From assembly GCA_029891345.1 (NCBI GenBank), contig CM057009.1:299375466-299439465 (forward strand): a stretch of 64,000 nt of DNA. The letters run 5' to 3'. The DNA comes from Dryococelus australis. Taxonomy: Eukaryota; Arthropoda; Insecta; Phasmatodea; Phasmatidae. The notes under the pieces were generated by a model. The model saw only the letters and a program-made list of their open reading frames with translations, was not told the DNA's origin and did not search any database. The translations under genes were made by a program, and so were the position numbers. The first letter of the stretch is position 1, and the number at the start of each line of letters is the position of its first letter. Below, piece after piece: positions 24,806-36,729 of the stretch.

Positions 24806-26024
24806 GATTAAAAATTCCATGTCAGCTGTCGTCAAGCCTCATCACCAAGCTGTGAGACCGTGTCGTGGCGTGCTTCGGCAGTTACGCCACTGCCAGCCTC
24901 ACGGGCAGGCAAGGCGATGCACGCCATGCGTGGGACGACCCAGAGGTGTATCGTTTTGCTGATTCTGCTGCCATGCAACTCGAGTGTGCCAGCAGGGAGA
25001 TACACATGTGAAATTTCACTGCATGGCTTTCCTGACATGCTGTGTGCGTGGGAAAGGCTGCATCGAGCAATTATGTCATGACGTGCACTGACCCCCGAGA
25101 TTGGCGTCGATATCACACATATGATTGGGAATCCGTATATTATTCAGATTGATATTGCCAAGTATTTGCATCGTTCACATCGTTGATAAGAGCAGGCACA
25201 TCCATAATATCAATGTGTTTTTTTTTAAGAAATGTTGAAAATAATTTAATACTGCGCTGTCACTAGAAATAGATGAATTTTGGGAAATTGTTCAGTGGTA
25301 GGTTATACTTTGAGCAGGAACATTCGAGTGTCGAGGTTATGACTGATCCGAGGTTGTTTTGCCATGTCCTGGGTGACTCCGAGCCAGGGAGAAATATCAC
25401 ATGGTATACATTATTCATGATATATTAATAAAAAAAAGAGAAAATAGGTATTTGGGTAATACCTAGTAAGAAATAGTTCTCGTGCAAAATTTTACTTCAC
25501 AGAGTGCGCACGAAAGTGGTTCGTTGTCTCCCTTTGGTATCATTAGCAAATTTTTGTTTGCAGGAGGCGGAGGAATATCGTGGAAGTATAACTTTAGCAG
25601 TGCTTCAGAAAAATTTGAAGTTACTGCGAATGCACACGATTCGCGGGCGAGTAAAATTTATGTGTTAAATAATAAATTAGTATGTGCTTTACACTTTCAA
25701 GCAATAAAATTCAGCCCGAAACTTTCCCCCCGCATAAGACACTAAAACCCACTTCTCGTGAGTCTTTCAGTTCCATTTGGGATTAACCATTAATAATTAG
25801 AAAAATATGTAATGAAGAGGTTTGGCGGCTCTTAAAATATTATCCCAAGTGAAATCATTCACGTGTAGTGTGTTGCAGGATACTTGTGATTGTTGCTAGA
25901 GAAGACAGAATTATATGTAAGTTAATGAGGTCTTGAGAGCTGATGAGGGTGAAGTGAGGTGAGAATGGAGCAGCACTAGAATGCAAAGGCAGGAGATCAC
26001 TGAGAAAAAAAACCTCGCCAGCTA
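24806..26024. other. non-coding, with a GC-richer patch at 24830-25090
   Basis: The 24.83-25.09 kb patch is GC-rich and has open frames on both strands, but no motif or splice sites support a gene. The remainder is AT-rich and unassigned. Confidence 0.35.
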
Positions 26025-26138
26025 ATAATTGACCAATGTAAGAGGCCCATGGCAATGTTAATTTTACATAAGGCGGAAGAATATGTGAGTAGATCTTAAG
26101 CAGGGCTTTCAAAAGTGTTTTGCCATTAACAGCCTATA
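26025..26138. mobile_element. MITE, long subfamily, truncated (copy 2)
   Basis: The sequence matches the end of the copy at 59.8-60.2 kb: CATAAGGCGGAAGAATAT, GTAGATCTTAAGCAGGGC, TTTCAAAAGTG, ending ..TTAACAGCCTATA. The left half and left terminus are missing or too diverged to see. Confidence 0.6.
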
Positions 26139-28450
26139 CTGCTTACAAGCTAGAGGGAACCATATTTATATATATGAAAGTCAGGGAGTTATGCATACTA
26201 AGCTGAATGTACTGTCATACATACACGTTTTCTATACAACAAAATTTAATCTCCTAATTTTTAATGTCCTTACAAGAATCAAATAACATATAATGTCCAG
26301 CATTTTTCTGTCATAACACGAAGTCTAAAAAAATAACAAAAAATAAATAAATAAACGAAAAAAAGCATTGATTTGATAGAACACAACTTTCTTAAACGCT
26401 GATAGTCCATTTAATACAACTTCAATAATTTTTTCCCTTCTCGAAAAGACGTTCACGATGTGTCCCTCCACCACAGCTGTTCTGGCAGTGAAGGAAACAT
26501 ACTACGAATCCCATTACAGGCACTGAAGAACGGAGAACTTCTGTACTAATGGTACTACTATAGCTGGTAGGTATTCCCAATTGTTTTATTTTTGCTATGC
26601 CCACACAATAGACTAGTTAGGGTTCTATTAATTTTATTGGAGGTATCGTGTTAGGCAACGTACATCTGAAAACCTCCTGCAATATGAAATGTTCAGCCAA
26701 ATTTAACTTTCCACTTAATAATCATTAGAAATTAAATGAAATTAATTAGAGTAAAACAAGGATTCTTTAAAGTCCAAATTGCAATACAAATACTGTAACA
26801 ACAATTAAAAAAAAAAAAAAATTTTTAATGCCCGACCATACTGCTTACTTCGTAATGCCTAAGGCCTCGCAACATCGGTTTTGGATGATTACTTCACTGA
26901 AATCACTTGTCGGCCTCTGATACGAAATAATTTATTTGCTTAGTTATGCTATCTACTAAACACTTGAAACCAGAAAATTTAAACTTCAAAATATAAATAC
27001 CATTTTACTAACGCTTTGTGATATCACAGAAAATGGTGGCCCACAACAAAAAAAAGTGCTTTGACACTCAAGCAGACAACTTTTTACGGTGCCTATATTG
27101 AGCTAATGAAATACACAATACAAAAATATTATTAACTGCATATATGTAGATAAATTATGAAGAAAGAGAGTTCAATGACATTTCACCAGGCGGGTGGAGA
27201 CCTTTCACATGCTCTACCATTGGAAGACATTTACCAGTTCATGATGGTGTTGCAAATCTGAATGCTATAATAAGCATGTACTCTACTTCCGTGCTGTTGT
27301 CTCGGAAGAAGCTTAAGCTACGGATTTGGGTTCAAATATGGATATATCGGAAATATGCATGTATTGGACCATGCCGAAATTATGTTTTAATTCATAAGTA
27401 AAAAATTAATATATATTGGTCATGATATTTAAAATATTTATATTAAAAATTATTATTTTTTAAACAATTTATGATTATTTTTTCATATATTATTTGACAT
27501 AGGTACTTCCACATACAGAAATACACCCCCAGAGATTAACCAGACATACATACACCCCCCCCCCCCTGATTAACCCACACCCCATGACAGTTGATAGTGA
27601 TACAAGTTCCTGCAAGGAACTCACTAGGGGCATGTCGCCTTTGCGGTGATATGCAGGTATAATCGAACAGTTGATTTAATATCCAAAATGCAGACAAAAA
27701 GTCTGTATTTTTTCCATAAAAATTCATTAACAAGACAATTGTAACTATACGAAAATGAGTAGTAATTTCCTCTACACCAACAATCATTAGCTGACACAGT
27801 ACTTTGCAAATGGTGGTGGGGAATTAGTTTACAAGTTCTCCTTGAATCATTAAGTAGTATGTGCCTTTTCTGAAAACTAATAATAAAATTACAACGAAAA
27901 CACACCACAGGGGTGTATTATCCCTACAATTCACCTTATAGGTGAATAAATTTTGCTCTCAGTGGTCACAGTGTGTAAGTGAATAAGTATTTTTATGTGT
28001 GTGTAGTGTATGTCACTATTCCTTGATAGGGTAATGTATATATAGTAGTAATTCTCAGAATATTAGTAATTAATTGCAGAATACATTATAAAAGCTAGGA
28101 CATCACCAAGAAAACATGCAAATTCGTCCTGCTCGGAAATCCGGGGGAGCGACCCCAGAACATATGATTGTTTATTCACTAAGATAAAAAAATTATATTA
28201 ATCAAAATAACTAGTTTTTATAATTTTTTACCACAATGAAATCATTTAAGAGAAAATTAAATTAATTATATTTTTAAAAATATACAAGGAAGAAATAATT
28301 CAAACACTTAAAATACATGTTCATACACTATTTATTTAGTACACAGTCAATACAAAACACATTTATACTTTTAAAAACTTAGTTCTCATAGTTCCATAGT
28401 CAGACTTGGCATTTGTGTAACTGTTTGTAGGACAGAATGGATTCATGATG
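26139..28450. other. AT-rich non-coding sequence
   Basis: No gene was recognised. A run of C (about 27550-27566) and an A-run (about 26808-26820) are present. Confidence 0.4.
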
Positions 28451-29102
28451 ACGATCAGACCTTTAGACGTCGACTAAATGAGCGCACCGATTGTTCACAC
28501 TTACATATAATAGGGACGATGAACAGGTGTGCCACCACACAAAAAACTTCAATACTTGTACATTTCGGGTGACTTTGTGTCTAGTAGTAACTTGCCGATC
28601 CACGGTCCAAGGACGAAGCACACAATTTGTGCAGCAGCTGTGTGTTTCTCCACACGTGTGTCCAGACATGTTCTGACCTGTTGCAGACATGTCGGATCTG
28701 GTTGTCGTAAAGTTTTGCTAGCTTGCGCAGGGAGGGCAGCCATACTCGCACTGCACATCGATTATTTCAACTTTGTTTTTGCACAAGTCGCTCAGCCATC
28801 TCTTCTGCTCGGTCCCTGCCACATAAACCAGTCCTTGTGGATACACCATCAGCAAGTCATGCAGTGTGTTTCCCATCTGATGGTACGGAATCTTGCCTTC
28901 GTCCCACTCCAGTCCATGGTGGTACTTGGTCAGCCAGTCGTTTGTCTCCTTGCTTTTCTCGTCCAAGAGTTTCCACGAATAAGGGGGCGGAAGAGCACTT
29001 ATATGTTTTGTTATCGTCGTCGTAGGTCACTGCGATCACCGTGAGCACATAACCGCTATTGCTCTGGAAGCCTTGCAGATTACAGTACATCCTGATACAC
29101 AT
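28450..29102 (-). pseudogene. virus-like element gene 3: uncharacterised, exonuclease/RNase H-like?
   Basis: A minus-strand frame starts at about 29102 (MCIRMYCNLQGFQ) and shifts frame at about 28970. There it reads NDWLTKYHHGLEWDEGKIPY and then GLVYVAGTEQKRWLSDLC. This 'HHGL-W-x-G' plus 'YV-x-G-x-E-K/Q-x-x-W' pattern recurs in uncharacterised arthropod and cnidarian proteins that I associate with mobile or viral DNA. Its fold may be nuclease-like, but I cannot confirm that. A Cys/His-containing tail follows in degraded form (to about 28480). The gene lies directly downstream of gene 2 in the same direction. The frameshift marks it as dead. Confidence 0.45.
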
Positions 29103-29104
29103 TG

Positions 29105-30356
29105 AGGTGAGAAGTATTGATCATCCTGTTTATATATGCTTAGCTCGCCATGTTAACCAGCCCTGAAAAGCAGTCGTAGCTCACTACTCTGTCATTCAAA
29201 ATCAAACAGTAGGCAGCAGTGTTTGCAGGCACATTTTCCTTGGAAATAATTTATATACGTCAATCCACCACACTGTTTTGAACTCGCTCGTTTTGTTTGG
29301 AAATTTTGAAGATCAGCAATGGCACAGTTACATGGAATATTTTTGGGCTCAGGACAGGGTAGGACTCGTGTCCGTAGTAGGAGGCTTGAAACTGAGTATA
29401 CAGATAATATGCCAACGTAAATTCTTCTTGATACAAGGAGATGTTCAAATCTACTTATGGATAGCTTTCACTATTCAAAAGTATCTTTATGTTCTGGACT
29501 TTGCAGTGGTAGTAGGTCGATTTGTCTGCCGAGATGTTGTGTTGCTTGTTTGTTTGAAATGTCAGTACGACATAATGTGGTTATTCCATGTTTGAAGAAG
29601 TCTTCACAACCCTGTGATTCCTCGTAGCAGATGACAGGACCGGACACATAACCAAACTCCAACTCCTGAAGGTATTGTTGATTTTTCTTTCATGACATAG
29701 TTCAGTAGCTTCACAGATTCGCGGGTGCTCAGAGTCACATGGGGAACGAACGAGTCCATGTTGGTCAGGGTTATGGCGACTGGCTGTGGATTTTCTCCAG
29801 CTCCCAACACTGCTTCGAAACACTGCTAGCATTATCACCAGTTCTTGCTCAGCTTCTATTATTATCTTCCTATAATCCTCGCGAAACCAAGTAGCATCGA
29901 GAATAGCACACTCACCTCGAACTTGCCTTATTCGAAGATGGGAACTTTGTAGCCATCTTCTATTCTCCAGCCTACCATTTTTATCATGTCGAGATTGTTA
30001 GGCATTAGCAAAAGGTTTTTTTGTATGCTGATGGTTATGTCCATATCTCGCATTTCATCAATAGTAATACCGTTCGTTTCATACATTACTCGCTCTATGA
30101 GGTGAAGTATACCGTTGCGAACGAACGCTGTTGTGGTGGGGTGGGTCGCTTCCTCTTTTGTGAGCATACTTCGAATACGTAAGAATGACTGTGAAGGTAT
30201 GGTGAAGATGTCTTGATGATGTATCTAAATTTGAACCTCACGCCCAAGGGCATAGGGACCAGTCAGATACTGCTGGTAGCAATGCAACTCAAACTTATCG
30301 ATACTGTTGTCACATTCAGCCCACTCGGCCTCGTTCAGTATGTTGTTGTCTTCCAT
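29105..30356 (-). pseudogene. virus-like element gene 2: capsid-like structural protein remnant
   Basis: An ATG at 30356 opens a frame beginning MEDNNILNEAEW. It breaks by frameshift, resumes at 30167 (FVRNGILHLIERVMYETNG), and is readable again at 29448-29260 (QFQASYYGHESYPVLSP). I recognise this arrangement as a large uncharacterised protein repeated in many insect genomes and thought to derive from Polinton- or adintovirus-like DNA elements. It would probably be a virion structural protein, but this is inference. At least two frameshifts and internal stops show the copy is inactive. Its start overlaps the end of gene 1 by about 40 nt and its end nearly touches gene 3. Confidence 0.5.
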
Positions 30357-30623
30357 GGCTGTTCACTTTCAACTCCAGGCTACATAGGAACTGTTCGTTG
30401 GCACATGTAAGTACATCGGTGTCTCGATCTTTACTGACTTTGGTTTGGTGCTGCACTCGTTTCAAGTGCAAGCACAAAGTGATTTCCTCCTTTATGAAGT
30501 CTATCTGTTTATCTTCCAGATCGACGATTGATATAACTACTTTGTGTGCTCTTTTCGAGATCACTGGGCATGGATGTTTGATGTCGACGACTAGTTCGGG
30601 AAGGGAGCAGGATTCAGGAAGCT
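30316..30623 (-). pseudogene. virus-like element gene 1: C-terminal part of unknown protein
   Basis: An open minus-strand frame reads PVISKRAHKVVISIVDLEDK near its start and ends at a stop at 30316. That is 41 nt beyond the start codon of gene 2, in a different frame, so the two genes overlap. No domain was recognised. The upstream side at about 30624 runs into G/T-rich sequence with no continuation, so it is truncated or the upstream part is lost. Confidence 0.4.
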
Positions 30624-33600
30624 GAGAGAGCTTAGCAATGCAGGAAGGAGTATTGTTTTGGAGCTTTTGGTTTCCTCTGTTAGGAGTTTACTCTTTGGAT
30701 CAAGGTGTCAGTTATATTTTATGATTTTGTGTTGGAAGTAAAATATTGTGCTGTTTGGTTTGGTAGTGTGAGAGGGCAGAGAAGTGTTGTAAAATAAATA
30801 AGGGATTCTGGGTTGAAGACACATTGGGAATGAAAAAAATAGGCTAGGTTTGGTAAGAGAGTGGTGCTGTAGGCTAGGGATCACGGGAAGTGAAGGCCAT
30901 GTCTATGTTAGCTTGTCACGCCACATAGGGGCTTTTAGTGGCATCTAGGATAGGCAGGATTCTGGATCTGAGTCCGGGGATCGGATGCTACAGGAAAGGG
31001 GTATTAGGTTGGCCCTTTAGTGTTTTTAGCCCAGGGTGGTGGATGAGATGATATTGATGGAATATGTTGGTGTAGTGGTGATGCTAGGTGGGGCGGTAGA
31101 TGAGTGAAGTGATGTTTGTATGAGTACTAGGCTTGACACTGCACGTTTTTCTTGGCTGCATCTATTGAGAAATATGTAGTACAGTTTGCAAAGATTTTAA
31201 AGGTGACTTGTAAGTGCAGTGTAAAAGAAACTGTGTATGCTGTTTTCCTAAATTTTAGTAATTGGGAAATTTTATGATGTTGTATCTGTTAAGGGGGCGA
31301 AGATAAGATGGGATGACCGCCACATTTATGATGATATATTGTATGTATGCTTGCTTTCAGTGAGAAAACGTCTGGGCAGACCCCGCTATCTTTACTGCCA
31401 TGCAGCGATGTTTGTCAGGTTGCTGCAGGCGGCGATAAGGGGCAAATATTTTCAACTGGCCCGTGATTTGTGCCTGGGAATCGCACCAGTGCGAATAATT
31501 TTCTGTAAAAGCAGTGCTGGTGTACTATAGGTAGTGCTTCGATCGTATAGACGGAGCTGGAGGGATTTCTCTCGATGAGTATATGGCTGAGAGTACGGAT
31601 ATTGGGTTGAATGCATTTGCGTGCGTGAGTAGCCTCAGGGAGATCGCCCCCAGTCGGCGAGCTGGTGGTACCTCATGGGTGAGTGGTTCCGCCCTGAGAT
31701 TGAACTTGAGAAGGCAACACTGTTAGAAGTTAAGTATATATGCGGGTTAGGACTTAGAAAAACTATGCTGTCACCTATAATCTGCGATGTGGGACTTAGA
31801 ATTTGGTAGACCAGGGAAGTTTCGGACTTAGCCAATAAAACGGAAGAGCAGGGGCTTTAACTTTTCATGGGTAGATGTGTGGACTTAGTTTTTGAAGAGG
31901 AGAGAAAAGAATTATAATTTTTCAACCCAGAGGGAACTTGGAAGAATTTTATACCTTGTGTCCGTGTTTGGACTTTGTCTCTGGAAAGAAGTGAGTGAGG
32001 ACTTAGGCAGAATTAAGAATCAAGGAAAAGACTTAGGAAAAATACAAATTTTAAATGGACTTAGTATCTTGTGCTTGTGTTTGATGTAATTTCGTGATAA
32101 ACTGTGCGAACCTATAGTGAAAACTTAGCCTGCTTGTTCGATGGAGGATTTGAAATTAGGCATTTTCTACCTGTGGGGATTTCTACTCCGATATTTATCA
32201 GGAAGGAATGAGAGTTGACATTCCCATCATACCTGTGGTGTTGAACTTAGTAAATGGGGCGTTAATGATTTGGAAAGTGAGGTTAGTGAGAGCATGTATG
32301 TACAGGGTTTCCCTAAGTGTGAAGCAGGGTAATTTTAACTTGACTTTGCTTTGCTTTGCCCGAAATGAAGGAATGTGCAGCAAGTTTGAAGTAGTAGGAG
32401 TGTCGAGATCCAGCAATACAGTTAGTGAGAATTAGTGTGTGTCTAGTTGGGAAATTTGGACACTGAATTTTGCGGTGACAAGGAAGAAAATGATGTGGAC
32501 TTGGGATTGTGCGGAGTTTTGGGTCCATCAAAAGGGGTACATTTGGGTGGAGTGTGCTTGTGTGCTGTGCTGATGTGTAGAAAATGTATTGTATGGGTGT
32601 AGGAGTAGAAAAGCCTTAGTGGTAGGGAGAATATCGCTGTGTCCTACTCTTTCAACATTTTGAGATTTTAGAATTGAGTAGAGTCAAGGGGGGAGACCTG
32701 TACACTGTATTGATGCGGAGAATATCCCTGGATTCCTTGGCAAAGTGTGAAAAGTGTGTATGTGGAAGTCTTAGTGCAAGCTGCCATGAAAGTGGAGATT
32801 GGTGGGGAAAATATCCTCAGCTGGAAAGACTTGTGTGGTTGTTGTGGTGGTTGTATAATAGTGTGCTAGATTGGGCAAGAAAGAGTTAAAGTGTTTTCTC
32901 AGGCGTATTTTAATGGGGAAATATTGTGGAATTTTGATGAAAAGCGAAAGGTACAAGACCATCATTTCAGTTTGCGCTTTTTATGATTTTATTCACAGGA
33001 GCATAATTTTAAAATTTTAGAAAAATATTTTTTAGAATGGAAACACATTGCGAGATGAACTAGCATGGTTACAATTTTTAAACTGTAGAGTAGATTAAAC
33101 CTAGTTTTAGAGAAGTGTTTTTGTGTTCTGAGTAGAAATGTTTCTTTTACCAGAAGTGGATAAGATATTATTATAATAAATATTAAAGCTACCATTTTGT
33201 GATATAGGGCATAATACTGGTATTTTAAAACGATATATTTTGTAAGAGAAATATTTTAAAAATACATGGTGAAAACCAAAATAAAATTTAACGTCGTTTT
33301 ATAAGGAGAAATAAACATGGTGGAGAAAATTCAAATTGGGTTTTAAAATGAGGCTTTTACTGTTAAAGCTTTTTTTTAAAGAAAATTTTAGAAGTTTGTT
33401 AATGTTTTATAATTCTTCTAATTTTGGAGAATATTCTGATAATGAAGGTTTAGTGATTTTGATAATCATAGTAAAAGCTAAATTAAATGAGAATTTCTGT
33501 TTTCTCCTTAAGAATGGTAGTATATTTTCCCAATTATATTGAAAAAGATAAAACATGATCACATTAACAAAATACACCTGCTCTGCTATTCAATTTTATG

Positions 33601-33950
33601 CTTATGATACTATGTATGCTTTCCAGTCCTGAGTCGTTTTGAAAAAGTTAAAAAGGAGGGTTTAAGTATGAGGTGGTACTCCAGGAGCTGAGTCTAATGT
33701 GGCACAATAATTTTCAATCACCATATACACCACAATCAAAAGCAGTACTACGATCACATCCACCACAACCACCAACATCAACATTCTAAAAAACTACTGC
33801 CACCACTACGCCACTATTATGCGTTATGCATATGACATGGAAGCCTGTGTTAAGAAGAGCACAAAGAAGTATGCCTCAAGGAAGAACTTATATTAAAGTT
33901 TTCTGGCTGGACTTTCGATTTGGCTGACCATCTGCGGTTGAGAACAAACG
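30624..33950. other. G/T-rich non-coding stretch with recurring GACTTAG words
   Basis: Strong strand asymmetry (G and T excess on the plus strand) from about 30640 to 32900. Between 31751 and 32064 the word GACTTAG recurs at 31751, 31793, 31825, 31882, 32000, 32030 and 32058, with a GACTTTG at 31971. The spacings are mostly close to multiples of 29-30 bp, which suggests a worn minisatellite. AT-rich DNA follows. No gene was supported. Confidence 0.4.
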
Positions 33951-34523
33951 GGATCGGTTCACCTATTATCAATGACTATTGCACGCATTAATCATTATCC
34001 AAAATTCGCAGTGTCACACTTTACATTCGGTTTTCACAAAGCGTTTATACACAAAGGGCCCTAGACATGTGAGAAGCCTACGATTAGGTGATAGTTATAC
34101 CGTTACGGCGCTCATAGTGCTGGGAAGAAGTTTGTATCTGAGTTTGGTTGCAACTTCCATCATCGGTGCGAGTGATAACATTAACATTGTTTCGTACCTA
34201 TAACTCTCCACATTGTCAATGCCTACGATGAGAATGAATGCTGCACTAGTCACAACATCACCAAGTACAGCAGTGAATATGCCTTCGCCTCCCACATTGC
34301 ACCGAAATATTTCTATAATATCGTGCACAGATATATATGTAGCTGTGTTCATTTTATTGAGCTTAGTTTGATATATGTCTTGGTCAGTGGCACATAATCG
34401 CAGCAGGTGGTGGCAGCTGGCATAAATATTATAGAGACGTCGGTCGTCGGTCCAGCAGAAACACCATAGAGTTCTTCAGTTGGGACACATGCAGCAAGAG
34501 TACCACCATCGCCATTTTCAGGT

Positions 34524-34943
34524 ATGATGTCAACAGCGCCATCGACTTCTTTAGTTGAGATATCGTCAGTGGGGTCGACTGCAACTTCGGGTGAACTGAC
34601 AGCACCATTTGCTACTCCAACATCTGTTTCTTCAGCTGTAACTTCCAGTTCTTTGGCTGGCATATCTTTTGAAGAGTTCGGAACGTCACTTGTATCGCCA
34701 CCACCAGAGAAAACTTATTCATGCAGCTTCTGCGACAAGGTTTTTATGAATCAACACACCGCACAGCACCATGAAATTCGTAGCTTTATGAACAATCCCA
34801 ACCACGTCAAATATCTGTTCTTATGGTGTGGGTCGCTTTCCTGCCACAACGATACTTACTGTAAATATGTAAGGTCATGCAAAATTAAATTACAGGCCTC
34901 ATCGATGCCTTGGTGCCTGAGCTTGAACAGAGAATTCTCTTGA
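34524..34943 (+). CDS. weak candidate: Ser/Thr-rich ORF with C2H2-like zinc finger
   Basis: A 139-codon open frame has an N-terminal half rich in Ser, Thr, Ala and Val. It then reads PEKTYSCSFCDKVFMNQHTA and QHHEI, where C-X2-C and paired histidines resemble a C2H2 zinc finger. The spacing and hydrophobic pattern are only approximate and a second finger is not evident. A second S/T/P-rich frame follows at 34960-35310. It may be a decayed exon of a zinc-finger gene or part of an old mobile element. The minus strand is also open here, which lowers confidence. Confidence 0.25.
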   Translation: MMSTAPSTSLVEISSVGSTATSGELTAPFATPTSVSSAVTSSSLAGISFEEFGTSLVSPPPEKTYSCSFCDKVFMNQHTAQHHEIRSFMNNPNHVKYLFLWCGSLSCHNDTYCKYVRSCKIKLQASSMPWCLSLNREFS

Positions 34944-35919
34944 GGCCTGTGTCAGTGGAGTGATGGACGGTGATTTAGGTCATATGGCTCCACTACCGAA
35001 ATCTGCTGCGACCAGTATGAATGGTGAATGTGACACCTCATCGCCGGGAGCAACATCTCTTTCCAAGAAGATACCTTCATCGCTGGTTCCTACTCCTTCC
35101 GACGTGACGACAGCCGAACCATGTGGGACTGCAAGTGTATATTTATGGCACTTTATGTGGCATATCGATGTCGCTTCTACTGATAGGACTTTGCCGTCAA
35201 ACTTACTCCATAGCGGCACAAGGTTTACGAGTGCCCGAATAGTTGGTTTCGTATTTAATGAATTAGAAAAGAAGTTGATGTTTATACAGTTGCAGACTTT
35301 ATCCAGTTGAACGTGAATAATTTTGTGTGTAATGAATTTTGACAAATTTGACAATATCAAAAAATTATTTCAATATTTTAACCCCAAATATTTCTTGCCC
35401 TGTTATAAACGAATTTTGATAAGAAAAGCACTTTGATGAAAATACTATTTTTAATTTAGCTAATCACTATGCATATGAATGATAATATGGTTTAGACATT
35501 CATACTTTCCTGGAGCTATAAATTATGCTTGCAAACGGAATTTCACGAGCCTGGCACTAAGAAATCGCAAATTATAATCGCATATGCTTATAAATATTAG
35601 CTTGCTTACAACCTGACTTGCGAAAATGTAGGCAAACTATGATTTACGATACAGGGCTCAACCGAAAAAAAATAACGGTCTCTATGATACATCGCTTATC
35701 TTTAAATGTACTTAAAGTGCCAAGAAACATATATTTATTATGCATTTTCATAAAAAGTGCCCTATTCAGAATAGTTCTTGAGGTTATGGTGATTGAAAGT
35801 ATGCATAAAACCAATAATACACAAAATCAAAATTAAATATAGATATGATTAAATTTGCAATGACTGGGTGGCTGGATGAGCAGGTTAAGACATTACATTA
35901 TCCTCGATTTTTAGAAACT

Positions 35920-36300
35920 TCCGGCCAAGGGGTAGAGGGGCCTGAAGGTTATGAGGGGTAACAGGTTTGGTATGGATAGTGAGGGTGGTGTGTGGTGAAG
36001 GGATGGTAAGGGCTTCGGGGATGTTTATGGAAAGGGAGCTGCGGTGGGGTTTTAGGGGGAATGTGAGGATTGTTAGGATAAGTGAGTTGGTAAGCGTGGT
36101 AAGGGGTGGTTTCGTGGTGGCCTGTGAGTAGGTGACGGGGTAAAGGGTTTTAGTGATATGTTGAGTTCGGTAAGGGGAGTGATATAGGTTAAGATAGGTG
36201 GTGAGAGGGCAGAAAGGGATGTAGAGGGGCGGAGAGGGGGTTGCGGGATGACGAGGGTTGGTGTGGGCAGCGAGGGAGCTGAGTGGTGGGGGGAGAGGTG
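35920..36300 (+). repeat. G-run-rich low-complexity block
   Basis: The plus strand carries dozens of GG, GGG and GGGG runs separated by short A/T spacers, for example TGTAGAGGGGCGGAGAGGGG near 36220 and GGTGGGGGGAGAGG near 36286. C is scarce. Several stretches meet the usual pattern for G-quadruplex formation. It ends about 40 bp before the left end of the transposon at 36339. Confidence 0.75.
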
Positions 36301-36729
36301 AGGATAACAGAATCCTTTGAATTCGTAAGTAAATGAAAGGGCGATTGTTAAAAGGGATCTAAGTCACTTTTACATAGTTTCGAGAAAAACCTACATACTG
36401 TTTAGTTTGCATAATTTATATGAAGAAGCAATGGGAATACTAAATGATATTAAGTATGCACGAACTAACAATCATGTGAATTTTAACCTAATTGAATGAC
36501 ATAGTTAATTAAAAAAATTAATTATGTTGTTGACTTAGGTTCCTTTTAACACTCAACAAACTTTAAAAAAAGTTTTCATTTGAAAAAATTTAAAGTTTCA
36601 GCAAAAACTGGACAATATTAGTTAACAATTTATTACAAAATACATTTACTGTATAAGAACAAATTTACAATGGTGAAATGACGTGAACAGTAAAGAAAAC
36701 CCTTTTTGTTGAATGAAATGAGTAAAATG

